This document shows positions 23,255 to 31,846 of a DNA stretch of 64,000 nucleotides, piece by piece. Within the stretch, counting starts at the first letter, position 1. Each line of letters starts with the position of its first letter. This DNA comes from Pseudomonas tolaasii NCPPB 2192. GTDB taxonomy: Bacteria > Pseudomonadota > Gammaproteobacteria > Pseudomonadales > Pseudomonadaceae. The position numbers and the translations under genes are program-made. The stretch covers positions 4,216,001 to 4,280,000 of the forward strand of contig NZ_PHHD01000001.1 of assembly GCF_002813445.1 (NCBI RefSeq). Reading direction: 5' to 3'. The notes beneath the pieces are model-generated. The model made no database searches. It was not told the DNA's origin and worked only from the letters and a program-made list of their open reading frames with translations.

Positions 23255-23668
23255 ATGCCGATCATTATTGTGAAAAAGCCGTTCCCATTCTCTGTCGATG
23301 GCAACCATGTAGTTGAGGTTGGCGCCGGCGAACAGGATGTCTCGGAGCGATGCGCGTTGGTTGCGGTCGAGCACCTGGGTGTTGCGTCCTACCCCAATCA
23401 ACTGGACGCCAATGGTCTGAAGCTGGATGGCCCGACCATCGCTGAGTTTGTCGCGGCCGGCTACCTGGCGGTGAATTACCCACCTGAGGGGTACGTATCG
23501 CGCAGCTCGCAGGAAGAGATTGACGCGGCGGTCGAGGCGCAGAAAGAAACCGACCCGCTCAAGATGAAAGTCGCCGATCTGAAGGTATGGCTCACCGGAA
23601 AAGGAATTGAGTTCGATCCGGCCGCCAACAAAGAAGTTCTTCAGGCGCTGGTACCGAAGGTTGATTGA
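23255..23668 (+). CDS. Head-module protein with C-terminal HeH/LEM-like motif
   Basis: 137 residues. The end (DPLKMKVADLKVWLTGKGIE, then KEVLQALVPK) looks like a HeH/SAP-type helix-extended loop-helix. The front is beta-rich. It lies between capsid and connector genes and is probably a minor head protein. Confidence 0.65.
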   Translation: MPIIIVKKPFPFSVDGNHVVEVGAGEQDVSERCALVAVEHLGVASYPNQLDANGLKLDGPTIAEFVAAGYLAVNYPPEGYVSRSSQEEIDAAVEAQKETDPLKMKVADLKVWLTGKGIEFDPAANKEVLQALVPKVD

Positions 23669-23978
23669 TCTCCCCATCGTCAAGGCTCACTTACGGGTCG
23701 ACCATGACGACGAGAATGCGCTGATTCAGGGCTACACGGATGCAGCCCTCAGCGCGTTTGAGACCTGGACCAATCGCACGCTCGTCGACCCTGCAACGGC
23801 CTTGCCTGACCCGGTCGGTAATGCGCTGTTGATGACCAAGGGCATCCAGCAAGGAGCGCTGTTGCTGATCGGACACTGGTATAGCAGCCGCGAGACTGTG
23901 GTGGTCGGAACGATTACTGCGGAACTGCCAATGGCAACCAATGCTCTGTGGAAGCCTCACCGCTGGGTGAATGTATGA
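23661..23978 (+). CDS. Head-tail connector, gp6-like
   Basis: 105 residues, most likely from TTG 23661 (reads IDLPIVKAHLRVDHDDENAL), because no ATG is in place. The start LVKxHLRVDHDDEDxLI and YTDAALSAFETWTNRTL are hallmarks of the phage gp6-like connector family (DUF3199/PHIN). It joins the portal to head closure proteins. The weak TTG start and overlap with the preceding gene suggest coupling. Confidence 0.85.
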   Translation: MIDLPIVKAHLRVDHDDENALIQGYTDAALSAFETWTNRTLVDPATALPDPVGNALLMTKGIQQGALLLIGHWYSSRETVVVGTITAELPMATNALWKPHRWVNV

Positions 23979-24307
23979 GAGCCGGACCGCTGCGCCACCG
24001 GGGTACGATGCTCAAGCCAGTGCTCACCAAGAACCAAACAGGCGGCTTTGATATCGCCTGGGTCGAAGTGGGCAAACTCTGGTCGGAGATTACATTGCCG
24101 ACGGGGCGAGTATCACCCGTAGCCGAGCAACTGAAAGCGGTTGTAACAGCAGAGGTTCGCATGCATCCCCGCCCTGATGCGGTCTCAGGCAATCGCCTGG
24201 TCTACCAGGCGAATGGAGTCACCACCACCTACCTGATCGAAGCCGCTCTGCCGAACAACGAGCGCGACATGCTTCGGCTTCTTTGTTCGAACGTACCCAA
24301 TCCGTAG
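23975..24307 (+). CDS. Head closure protein (SPP1 gp16-like)
   Basis: 110 residues from ATG 23975 overlapping the connector stop as ATGA. MRAGPLRHRGTMLKPV, then WVEVGKLWSEI, fits phage head-tail adaptor/closure proteins of the beta-barrel type. It seals the portal after packaging. Confidence 0.8.
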   Translation: MRAGPLRHRGTMLKPVLTKNQTGGFDIAWVEVGKLWSEITLPTGRVSPVAEQLKAVVTAEVRMHPRPDAVSGNRLVYQANGVTTTYLIEAALPNNERDMLRLLCSNVPNP

Positions 24308-24316
24308 AGGTTAATC

Positions 24317-24487
24317 ATGAGAGTTATTGCCTTGGGCACCCTGTCCGGCGCTACCGGCGACCGGGAGAAGGGTGAAGAATTCACGGTTGACGCCAAGCTT
24401 GGTGCCGACCTGGTGGGCCGCGGCTTGGTCGAGCCTGCGCCTGATACGCCTCCCGCCCCTGAAAAGGCCGGAAAGGCCAAGGAGTAA
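24317..24487 (+). CDS. Small phage protein, 56 aa
   Basis: Reads MRVIALGTLSGATGDREKGE and ends PAPEKAGKAKE. It is a short beta-type domain (EEFTVDAKLGADLVGRGLVE) with an Ala/Pro/Lys-rich tail, as often seen between head closure and tail completion genes. The ribosome site GAGG lies before ATG 24317. Confidence 0.7.
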   Translation: MRVIALGTLSGATGDREKGEEFTVDAKLGADLVGRGLVEPAPDTPPAPEKAGKAKE

Positions 24488-24490
24488 TCC

Positions 24491-24994
24491 ATGGCCGCCC
24501 GCCGCTCGCGCATGTCCGGCGATTTCAAGCTTCGCCGCACGCTACGCACACTCCATCAGTCCATGGATAACGAGCTGGCACCGGTGATGCGCGACAGTGC
24601 CGAGCGCATTCTTTCGACGATGAAAAACCTGATCCCGAAAGACACTGGCGCCGCTGCTGCCGCCCTGACGGTGTTTGTTTCGCAAAGCGGCCTGGACGCC
24701 CAGATCGGTATCCGTGGCAAGAAAAACAAGCAACGGTTCTTCTACCTTCGGTTCGTCGAGTACGGGACCAAGGGCTACACCGGCAACAAGCGCGCCGGTG
24801 GCCGAACTCGTCGCCCGACAAACAAGGCCGATGGCACCAACTTCTTCGGCAAGTACCCGGACATCCCCGCGCGCCCCGCGCATCCATGGCTTCGCCCAGC
24901 GAAGGACGTTAACCGGGAGTATGTGGTGGCCAACATCAAGGCGGCCATCGGTCGAACGCTGAGCAAGGCGAGCAAGGGGCTTACCAATGGCTGA
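24491..24994 (+). CDS. Tail completion protein, HK97 gp10 family
   Basis: 167 residues. The N-terminal helix (MDNELAPVMRDSAERILSTM), LIPKDTGAAAAALTV, then FYLRFVEYGTKG and the C-terminal PAHPWLRPA are characteristic of HK97-gp10 proteins. It acts at the head-tail junction. Confidence 0.88.
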   Translation: MAARRSRMSGDFKLRRTLRTLHQSMDNELAPVMRDSAERILSTMKNLIPKDTGAAAAALTVFVSQSGLDAQIGIRGKKNKQRFFYLRFVEYGTKGYTGNKRAGGRTRRPTNKADGTNFFGKYPDIPARPAHPWLRPAKDVNREYVVANIKAAIGRTLSKASKGLTNG

Positions 24995-25373
24995 TCCGTC
25001 TGTTGCGCTGCAGGAGGCGCTGTTCGCCAGGCTTGCGGCCGAGGTTTCATGCCCGACCTACGATGGCGCGCCCATGGATTCGCCGATGCCCTACGTTTCC
25101 ATTGACCGCGAGATATCCACCAACATTTCGCCTATCGCTGGCAGGAAGCGCGAACAGCGCATGATTTACCTGTCGGTCTGGTCGGATGCCCATGGACAAG
25201 CCGAGGTGAAGCGCATAATCGGCGAGGTTGTCGCGGCTCTGGATGAGCGCCGGTTGCCGTTGACTGTTGGCCGCGCTGTCTCGGTCCGGGTCGATCAGGC
25301 TGACGCCCAGCGCGATGCTGATGGCGTCACGTACCAGGGGTCGATTACGGTCCGCATCATCACCACCCACTAA
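24987..25373 (+). CDS. Tail terminator (DUF3168 family)
   Basis: 128 residues overlapping the previous gene by 8 bases. MADPSVALQEALFARLAAEV, then PMPYVSID and the AEVKRIIGEVVAALDERRLP helix, match DUF3168 (gpU-like). It caps the assembled tail tube. Confidence 0.85.
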   Translation: MADPSVALQEALFARLAAEVSCPTYDGAPMDSPMPYVSIDREISTNISPIAGRKREQRMIYLSVWSDAHGQAEVKRIIGEVVAALDERRLPLTVGRAVSVRVDQADAQRDADGVTYQGSITVRIITTH

Positions 25374-25428
25374 ACCCAACACCCGGCCGCACCGCGGCTT
25401 TATCCAATGTGCCCTTGGAGGAACCCCC

Positions 25429-25926
25429 ATGGCCGAAGACAACCTCAACACAGCCGCCGGCTGCCGGATCGGTATCGGTAGCAAGAACGGCGCGGACACT
25501 GAAGCGCTCTACAAGGCGGACACCTACGTCGATATTGGCGAGGTTGAAGACCTGGGCGAGTTTGGTGACACGTTCAGCTCCGTGACCTTCACCTCGCTGC
25601 GCAATGGCCGCGTACGCAAGTACAAGGGCACCGCTGATGCCGGTGACCTGACCCTGGCCATCGGCCTCGACAACGGCGACCTGGGCCAGGCCAAGCTGAA
25701 GATCGCTCACAAGGATCGAAGCAAGGGCGACTACAACATCAAGATCACGCTGAACGATGGCGATCCCGATGCCACCCCGGCGCTGCTGCCAACCACCTTC
25801 TACCTGCGTGGCAAGGTGATGAACAACACCGTCGCCGCCGGCGCCGCTGACAACGTGGTTCGCCGCAACGTAACGATCGGCATCAACTCCGACATCCTGG
25901 AAATTCTCCCGGCTGCCGCGGCCTAA
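25429..25926 (+). CDS. Major tail tube protein
   Basis: 165 residues from ATG 25429 with TTGGAGGAA upstream. The beta-sandwich pattern (SSVTFTSLRNGRVRKYKGTA, DLTLAIGLDNGDLGQAKLKI) and position match siphophage tail tube proteins. Good ribosome site and Ala-rich end indicate high expression. Confidence 0.85.
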   Translation: MAEDNLNTAAGCRIGIGSKNGADTEALYKADTYVDIGEVEDLGEFGDTFSSVTFTSLRNGRVRKYKGTADAGDLTLAIGLDNGDLGQAKLKIAHKDRSKGDYNIKITLNDGDPDATPALLPTTFYLRGKVMNNTVAAGAADNVVRRNVTIGINSDILEILPAAAA

Positions 25927-25965
25927 CCCGAGGGGCTTCGGCCCCGAACCCCAAGGATTCGACGC

Positions 25966-26295
25966 ATGAGCAAGACCCTTTTCGGTACCGTCGAGATCAG
26001 GCTCGGCGAAGAGACTTACACACTGACCCCGACGCTCAGCGCCGTGCGCGCTATCGAAGCCCACTTCGGCGGGCTGCGCGGGGCTTCGCAGGCAATCAGC
26101 TCTCTGAGTATTGAAGGATGCGCAGTGATTATCGCCGGCGGCGCTGGACTGAGTGGTAAAGCCGCTGCACCTATTTCTGAGCAGGTATGGCAGGAGGGCG
26201 TGCTGGAGGTCGCTACCCAGCTTAATGCGTACTTGGTCGCGCTTTACAACCCTCGAGGCGCACAGCCGGGAAAGGATCAGCCGGCGAAGGCGTAA
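25966..26295 (+). CDS. Tail assembly chaperone, short form (G-like)
   Basis: 109 residues. LFGTVEIRLGEETYTLTPTL, then SAVRAIEAHFGGLRGASQAI, fits the gene-transfer-agent/phage tail chaperone family. The slippery heptamer GGGAAAG (26,268-26,274) sits in the correct zero frame (G GGA AAG) shortly before the stop, as in lambda G. The short and the frameshifted long product should be made in a fixed ratio and coat the tape measure protein. Confidence 0.88.
   Translation: MSKTLFGTVEIRLGEETYTLTPTLSAVRAIEAHFGGLRGASQAISSLSIEGCAVIIAGGAGLSGKAAAPISEQVWQEGVLEVATQLNAYLVALYNPRGAQPGKDQPAKA
26268..26274 (+). promoter_or_regulatory. Programmed -1 frameshift site GGGAAAG
   Basis: X-XXY-YYZ heptamer in the proper phase, identical in sequence to the slippery site of lambda G/GT. 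Slippage joins residue 103 of the chaperone to the overlapping frame that ends at 26,546. Confidence 0.88.
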
Positions 26296-26546
26296 GCGCT
26301 GTAGAGAATGGAAGCTATGTAGATCGCCTTTACGCCGTTGCTGTCGGATGGCTTGGATGGGCGCCTGATGTCGCCTGGCGGGTGCCGCTCCCTGAACTTT
26401 TCCTGGCCATGGACGCCAAGATCGAATGGGCGCAGATGACGAATCCCTTCGGCGGTGGAAAGGCCAAGGCCAAGGCCGATAAGCCATCTGCGTCGACAGT
26501 GGCGGACAAGCTGCGGCAGGCGCTCACAGGGAGGCAGGCAGCGTAG
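26274..26546 (+). CDS. T-like extension of the tail chaperone (translated by -1 frameshift)
   Basis: This frame has no usable start codon but reads on as coding: GSAGEGVSAVENGSYVDRLY, then AVGWLGWAPDVAWRVPLPEL and the Lys/Ala-rich end of 90 codons. Fusion to the upstream frame gives a 193-residue GT protein. The T domain is expected to bind tail tube subunits and recruit them to the tape measure. Confidence 0.85.
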   Translation, partial: GSAGEGVSAVENGSYVDRLYAVAVGWLGWAPDVAWRVPLPELFLAMDAKIEWAQMTNPFGGGKAKAKADKPSASTVADKLRQALTGRQAA

Positions 26547-26588
26547 CGTTTTGATAGTCTTCCCCGATTACAGACGAGGGATTGACGA

Positions 26589-26924
26589 ATGCAAAAGCTG
26601 CTGATGGCGCTGCCGGTTTTTTTGTTGCTGGCGGCATGCGGCCAATCCGAGGCCGATAAGGCCAGGAATAAGGCCGAAATGACCGAAATACGATATCAGC
26701 GCGTGGCCAGGGAGTTTGTATCTGGGGTTTTGAAAGATCCAGAAAGCGCTGAGTTTCGTAATCAGAAAGGGTTTTGCGGCGAGGTCAACTCTAAAAACTC
26801 CTTCGGCGGGTATGTCGGCTTCAAGAGATTCATCGCGGCCACTAAAGAAATGGTGGTTTTTGCGGGCGACGATCGCATGACCTCAAGTGAATTTGAGAAG
26901 GCTTGGTCCAAGCTCTGCCACTAA
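26589..26924 (+). CDS. Predicted lipoprotein between chaperone and tape measure
   Basis: 111 residues with lipobox LAAC (MQKLLMALPVFLLLAACGQS; Cys17). The mature part is helical and then compact (DPESAEFRNQKGFCGEVNSK), with two Cys that could pair. It is inserted in the tail operon, where no structural gene is expected, and is followed by its own terminator. It is probably a moron acting at the cell envelope, for example in superinfection exclusion. Confidence 0.75.
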   Translation: MQKLLMALPVFLLLAACGQSEADKARNKAEMTEIRYQRVAREFVSGVLKDPESAEFRNQKGFCGEVNSKNSFGGYVGFKRFIAATKEMVVFAGDDRMTSSEFEKAWSKLCH

Positions 26925-26941
26925 TTTTTATCAAATTTAAC

Positions 26942-26963
26942 ACCCGCCCCGGCGGGTTTTTTT
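26942..26963 (+). terminator. Terminator after the lipoprotein gene
   Basis: ACCCGCC-CC-GGCGGGT followed by seven T. An antiterminated late transcript must read through it to reach the tape measure gene. Confidence 0.75.
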
Positions 26964-26979
26964 ATGCCTGGAGAAAAGC

Positions 26980-29900
26980 ATGGCCGATACCGACGTACAG
27001 GGAATGCTTGTCCGCATCGAGGCCACTACGGCGCAACTTCGCCAAGAAATGGCCCGTGCAGATTCCAGCGTTGGCCAAGCTTCCAGCAAGATCGACAAAA
27101 GTCTGGGGCAAGTTGATACCGCTTTTGATCGCGCTGGAGAGCGAGCCCAGAACGCATCCGGACTGATCAAGACTGCGTTGGCGGCAGCGATCGGAGCTGC
27201 CGGTATCGGTAAGATCATTGAGGCCGCCGACTCATACGGCCAGATGTCCGACCGTATAGGCATGGCAACCAGCAGTGTCGGCGAATACGAGCAGGTGCAA
27301 CAGCGTCTGTTGGAGACTGCGAAGCGCACTTATCGGCCTCTCGCTGAAGCGCAAGAGCTATACATCCGAACTTCGGAAAGCCTCAAATCCATGGGCTACA
27401 ACACCAGCCAGGCGCTGGACGTAATGGATAGTTTCAGCTTTCTACTGGTCACCAACTCAGCGTCGGCAGATAAAGCCAGCTCGGCTATCGATGCTTATTC
27501 GAAGGCGCTTCAGACCGGAAAGGTTGAGGCTGACGGATGGCAATCAATACTTGCCGCGATGCCTACGGTAGTGGACACCGTCGCCAAATCGACCGGAAAG
27601 TCGGCCGAAGAAATCCGCAGCCTTGGCGCACAAGGCAAGCTTAGCTTGGATACCCTGACTGCAGGCCTGCAAAAGACTGCGGAAGCAAACGGGATTCTTG
27701 CGGACGGAATGAGTGTCGCTGTACGAGACGCGGTGCAAAACCTGCAAAACGCTTTCACCACTTACGTCGGGAAGCTGAACGAAACCACAGATGCCACGGG
27801 CATTCTGGCAAGCGGCATTGGAGTTGTTGGCGAAAACTTTGAAACGCTCGCAGACGTTGCGATTCTCGCAGCTATTGGGGCCTTAGCTGGCTACGGTCGT
27901 GCGGCTGCTGGAAACGCGGCGGTGGCGGTCAAGTCAGCTATTCAGGACGCTGCTGCGAGGAAAGCCCAGGCCGCATCTGTATTGCTCGTTGCGCAAGCGG
28001 AGCAACAGAAAGCGCAGACCACTGTTTTCTTGGCGGAGAAAGAGGCTATTGCGGCCCGCGGCACTGCGGTTCAAACACAGATGTCTCTGCAACTGGCGGA
28101 AGCCCGAGCGGTTGAGGCGCGCGCAACGAACGCAGTTGCCACCGCTCAAGCAGGCGTGAGAAGCGCGTCAACGACTTTGCTCGGCGTTCTTGGCGGCCCG
28201 GCCGGTGTAGCAATGCTGGCAATAGGCGCGGCGACGGCGTTTCTTACTCTTCGCGACAACACTGGTTTTCTTGAGAAAAAGCTGGGAGACCTGTCAGCGC
28301 CACTTGATGTGCTGATCAAGAAATTCAACGAGCTTGGACGGGCAACTCAGGCCGTCACCCTGCGAGAGCTACGCTCCGAAATCGAAAAGACCCAGCGCAA
28401 GGTCGAAGAATCTTCCGGCGCGATTGCGGACAAATTCGAAAGCAGTCTTCGTAATGCTGGTGCAGCTGGCCAGGATTCCGGTCTTGCTGCCGGTTTCGTC
28501 AGCTTATCAAAGGATGCCCAGGCTGCCCTGGATATCGTCAAGAAGGCCTCGAAGGATTCGGCCAGCGGAGTAGCAGTTGACTGGGCCAGTGTCGCGAACA
28601 AAGTTCGAGCCTTTCCCGCCGTGGTTTCCGAGTCCATGGCGCAAGGGATCGAGGAGAGCGCAGGCGATGTTGAAAAGCTCACCGCCACCCTAGCGGCAAA
28701 TCAATCTGCGCTCTCTGCATTCTCAGCGGAGAACAATAAGTCGGCAGACGGGCTTGGCAAGAACGCCGCTGCCGCTGCTGCCGCTACGGCCGCCGGCGAG
28801 AAATATCTTGAGCAGCTTGAAAAACAGCTTGGCACCTTGCAGGACAAGACTGCTGCTGAAGCTGCTGAGCGCGTAATTCTGAAAGAAAACATCGATACCC
28901 AAAGCGCTCTCGCCGCGTCGATTCGCGCTCGGGCCAAGGCTATTGATGACCAAAAGAAAGCCGATGCGGATGCGACTAAGGCCAAGCAGAAGAATGCCAG
29001 CTCGGAGGAGTCGGCAGCAAAGAAGCAGGTCAAGGATTTCGCCACTGCCGAGGAAGGCTACAAGCGCCAGATCGAACTGATCAACACCACCGGCAACAAG
29101 CAGAACGAAGCAACGGAGGTGATGAAGCTTTCCTTCGAGCTCCAGGAAGGGAAGCTCGGCAAGCTGAGCGAAGCGCAGAAGAAAAAGCTCCAGGGCATGG
29201 CCGCTGAGTTGGATACGCTGAACAAACTGAAGAAGGCCAACGAGGACGACCTGAAGCTGACGGCGTTCAAGAATGCCCAGGCGCTGACAACCCAAACCAC
29301 GAAGGACGGGTTTGAGCAGGAGCTGGCGGGCGTGGGGATGGGCGACAAGGCCCGCGACCGGATGCGGGCTGACTTGGCTCTTCGTCAGAAGTACGCCGCT
29401 GACGTAAATGAGTTGGTCAAGCAGCGTAATAGCGGGGAAATTTCACCGGAGCTTTATGCGAGCGAAACCAAGGTTCTCGAGGATGAACTCGGTAAGCGCC
29501 TCGCAGCTCAACAAAATTACTACGCTCAACTTGATGCTGCGCAGTCAAACTGGGTCAATGGCGCCTCGGATGCGTTCGAGGACTACGTCGCTCAGGCTGC
29601 TGACGTAGCTGGTCAAACCAAGCAGATGTTCACCAGCGCCTTCACCGGCATGGAAGACGGCATCGTAAACTTCGTCAAAACAGGCAAGTTGTCGTTTAAG
29701 GACATGGCTGACTCTATTATTTCGGATCTCATCCGAATTCAGGTTCGCCAGGCTGCCGCCGGGTTCTTGAGTAGTGCGTTCGGCTTTCTCTCTGGTGGTA
29801 GCCAGGCGTTAGGGCAGGGAACCATGACTGGTTTTAGCGAGGGCGCTATGGTGGCCAACGCCAAAGGCGGCGTTTACAACTCTGCAAGTCTATCCTCTTA

Positions 29901-30240
29901 TTCCGGCGGGGTTTACGACACGCCACAGACCTTCGCTTTCGCTAAGGGCGCTGGAATCTTCGCCGAGGCCGGGCCGGAGGCAATCATGCCTTTGACTCGC
30001 GCCTCTGACGGGTCTCTTGGCGTGCGAATGGTCGGAGGCACGTCGCAGTCCGACTCTTCCACAACGACCACAAGTCTCGCAGGCGTGACGCAGCACTTTC
30101 ATTTCAGTGGGGATGCGAATGGTGTTTCCAGGGATGAGCTCAAGCGTGCTGCGCAAGATGGAGCCCAAGCTGGGTACCAGTTGGTGCTCAACGACTTCAA
30201 ACAGAACGGGCCTGCCCGCCAAATGATCGCGCGCCGTTAA
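26980..30240 (+). CDS. Tape measure protein
   Basis: 1086 residues. N-terminal tail-length domain (SYGQMSDRIGMATSSVGEYE; the TIGR02675-type tape measure core with LSLDTLTAGLQKTAEANGIL), long coiled coils in 300-420 and 590-780, a hydrophobic segment near 405-425, and the C-terminal lambda-H-like domain (FEDYVAQAADVAGQTKQMFT, LSFKDMADSIISDLIRIQVR). It sets tail length and may reach the inner membrane at DNA entry. The length predicts a tail of roughly 160 nm by the usual 1.5 angstrom per residue rule. Confidence 0.93.
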   Translation: MADTDVQGMLVRIEATTAQLRQEMARADSSVGQASSKIDKSLGQVDTAFDRAGERAQNASGLIKTALAAAIGAAGIGKIIEAADSYGQMSDRIGMATSSVGEYEQVQQRLLETAKRTYRPLAEAQELYIRTSESLKSMGYNTSQALDVMDSFSFLLVTNSASADKASSAIDAYSKALQTGKVEADGWQSILAAMPTVVDTVAKSTGKSAEEIRSLGAQGKLSLDTLTAGLQKTAEANGILADGMSVAVRDAVQNLQNAFTTYVGKLNETTDATGILASGIGVVGENFETLADVAILAAIGALAGYGRAAAGNAAVAVKSAIQDAAARKAQAASVLLVAQAEQQKAQTTVFLAEKEAIAARGTAVQTQMSLQLAEARAVEARATNAVATAQAGVRSASTTLLGVLGGPAGVAMLAIGAATAFLTLRDNTGFLEKKLGDLSAPLDVLIKKFNELGRATQAVTLRELRSEIEKTQRKVEESSGAIADKFESSLRNAGAAGQDSGLAAGFVSLSKDAQAALDIVKKASKDSASGVAVDWASVANKVRAFPAVVSESMAQGIEESAGDVEKLTATLAANQSALSAFSAENNKSADGLGKNAAAAAAATAAGEKYLEQLEKQLGTLQDKTAAEAAERVILKENIDTQSALAASIRARAKAIDDQKKADADATKAKQKNASSEESAAKKQVKDFATAEEGYKRQIELINTTGNKQNEATEVMKLSFELQEGKLGKLSEAQKKKLQGMAAELDTLNKLKKANEDDLKLTAFKNAQALTTQTTKDGFEQELAGVGMGDKARDRMRADLALRQKYAADVNELVKQRNSGEISPELYASETKVLEDELGKRLAAQQNYYAQLDAAQSNWVNGASDAFEDYVAQAADVAGQTKQMFTSAFTGMEDGIVNFVKTGKLSFKDMADSIISDLIRIQVRQAAAGFLSSAFGFLSGGSQALGQGTMTGFSEGAMVANAKGGVYNSASLSSYSGGVYDTPQTFAFAKGAGIFAEAGPEAIMPLTRASDGSLGVRMVGGTSQSDSSTTTTSLAGVTQHFHFSGDANGVSRDELKRAAQDGAQAGYQLVLNDFKQNGPARQMIARR

Positions 30241-30258
30241 GCGGCTGTAGGAGAAACC

Positions 30259-30843
30259 ATGGCTCTTGATTGGCCTGTACTGTTAGAGCCCAGTGAGACG
30301 GCGTGGGGGATGACCTACAACAACAGGGCGTTTACGTCGACGCTATCCAATGCCCAGCAGATTGTTGGGTATCCTGGCGCCTACTGGGTCTGCACTCTGA
30401 CATTTGGAGTACTCTTTGATGAGGACGAGAGGGAGCTAACGGCGCTCCTCGGGCGCCTGAATGGGATGTTCGGCACGGTCAAAATCCCAGCAATCACGCG
30501 TACTCGCAGTGACAATATCGGGGCACCCGTTGTTGTATCTGGCATCGCTCAAGCCATGGCTGTCGTCATTGGCGGGGTAACACCCAATGCGAGGGTTTTT
30601 TCGCTTGGTGACTATCTGACAATAAACGGCGAGATGTTTGAAGCCGTGCAAACCGCAACTTCAAATGCACAAGGGCAGGTCACCGTTTCGCTCAATAAGC
30701 GCATTCGGAAAACGTTGACTCCCGGCACGGCAGTTGAGTACCGAAACCCTTATTCGGAGATGCGGCGTGTTGACGACACCCACCAGGTAACCATTCAGCC
30801 AATCGTTTCGAATTGCACGCTGCAATTCAGGGAGGCCTTCTAA
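30259..30843 (+). CDS. Distal tail protein
   Basis: 194 residues. Beta-rich; begins MALDWPVLLEPSETAWGMTY and contains a middle insertion domain (VFSLGDYLTINGEMFEAVQT). Position directly behind the tape measure and length fit a distal tail or minor tail protein that connects tube and tip. Confidence 0.75.
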   Translation: MALDWPVLLEPSETAWGMTYNNRAFTSTLSNAQQIVGYPGAYWVCTLTFGVLFDEDERELTALLGRLNGMFGTVKIPAITRTRSDNIGAPVVVSGIAQAMAVVIGGVTPNARVFSLGDYLTINGEMFEAVQTATSNAQGQVTVSLNKRIRKTLTPGTAVEYRNPYSEMRRVDDTHQVTIQPIVSNCTLQFREAF

Positions 30844-31445
30844 TGCCGTCTGCCTTTCCATTCAGTCAGAGCGTGGTGAATATCATCGCCACCGGCAAGT
30901 TTATGCCTGTGTACGCGGTCCAGCTGGACTTCGTAGACGGCATGGTGTTTGCGCACACCGGAACCGGCCAACTGGTGGTGGATGGGATCACCTACGAGGG
31001 TGTCGGCGACTTCGGCCAGGTCAGCCAGTCGCAGGAAAGCGACAATTCAGGTTCGCCTATGTCGGTAGATTTGACTCTGAGCGGCCTCGACGCCTACATC
31101 CTGTCCGAGACAAATATCCGTGGCTGTCGGGGGAGGGCGGCCAAGGTCCTGTTCATCGTGTTCGATGAGGCTGGCAACTACGCCGCTGATATTTTGTTCT
31201 CTGGGCGTATGGACGCCGCAAAATTCTCGTTCGCCGGCACTGGCCAGGAAGGCAACAGCATCACGGTTCCAGTGGTAGACCGAATGGCTGAATGGAGCCG
31301 CACCGGCACCGAGCGCTTCACTGACGAAAACCACCGCGCCCGGCACCAGGGCGATCGGTTCTTCTACGCCATCGCGCAAATGTCCGAGTGGCCGATTTAC
31401 TGGGGTTCCAGCAAGGACGCTCCGGCATTCAACTACGGGAGTTAG
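30843..31445 (+). CDS. Minor tail protein (DUF2163-like)
   Basis: 200 residues from ATG 30843, touching the previous stop. The strand-rich sequence with SQESDNSGSPMSVDLTLSG and DILFSGRMDAAKF resembles the family of tail tip proteins between distal tail and NlpC-type proteins (gpL-like/DUF2163). The C-terminus (RHQGDRFFYAIAQMSEWPIY) fits hub assembly. Confidence 0.75.
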   Translation: MPSAFPFSQSVVNIIATGKFMPVYAVQLDFVDGMVFAHTGTGQLVVDGITYEGVGDFGQVSQSQESDNSGSPMSVDLTLSGLDAYILSETNIRGCRGRAAKVLFIVFDEAGNYAADILFSGRMDAAKFSFAGTGQEGNSITVPVVDRMAEWSRTGTERFTDENHRARHQGDRFFYAIAQMSEWPIYWGSSKDAPAFNYGS

Positions 31446-31447
31446 CG

Positions 31448-31846
31448 ATGCGGCATCGAGACTGGACCACACGACTCAACGAAACAATCAAGGCTGCCCA
31501 AGGGCGGCCTTTTTCGTGGGGCGAATTTGACTGCTGCCTGTTCGCCGCGGACTGCGCTGAAGCGGTATGCGGTATCGATCCCGCCTCCGATTATCGCGGC
31601 AAATATAAAACCGAGGCCGGTGCCAAGCGTCAACTGAAGCGCAAGCACGGGAGCCTAGAAGCTGCCTGGGACGCCTGCTTTCAAAGGGTATCGCTGGCAT
31701 TTATCCAGCGCGGCGACGTGGTGCTGTATGACGCCCCTGGCGGCCGAAGTATGGCTGTCTTTTGGGCGGGTGATTACTGGTCGGCAACCGAGGATGGAGC
31801 CCACCGCATTGAGTGCGAGCCGAGGGCTGCCTGGAGGGTTGATTAA
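31448..31846 (+). CDS. Tail assembly protein (DUF6950, NlpC/P60-like)
   Basis: 132 residues. WTTRLNETIKAAQGRPFSWG, then EFDCCLFAADCAEAVCG, shows the Cys of an NlpC/P60-like papain fold, and a later His (GAHRIECEP) could complete it. In lambda the gpK counterpart acts in tail tip assembly and peptidoglycan cutting. The next gene starts one base before its end. Confidence 0.8.
   Translation: MRHRDWTTRLNETIKAAQGRPFSWGEFDCCLFAADCAEAVCGIDPASDYRGKYKTEAGAKRQLKRKHGSLEAAWDACFQRVSLAFIQRGDVVLYDAPGGRSMAVFWAGDYWSATEDGAHRIECEPRAAWRVD

Noticed and set aside
28723..29295. Leftward frames inside the tape measure gene
   Set aside because: Leu/Val-rich antisense shadows of coiled-coil codons, without ribosome sites.
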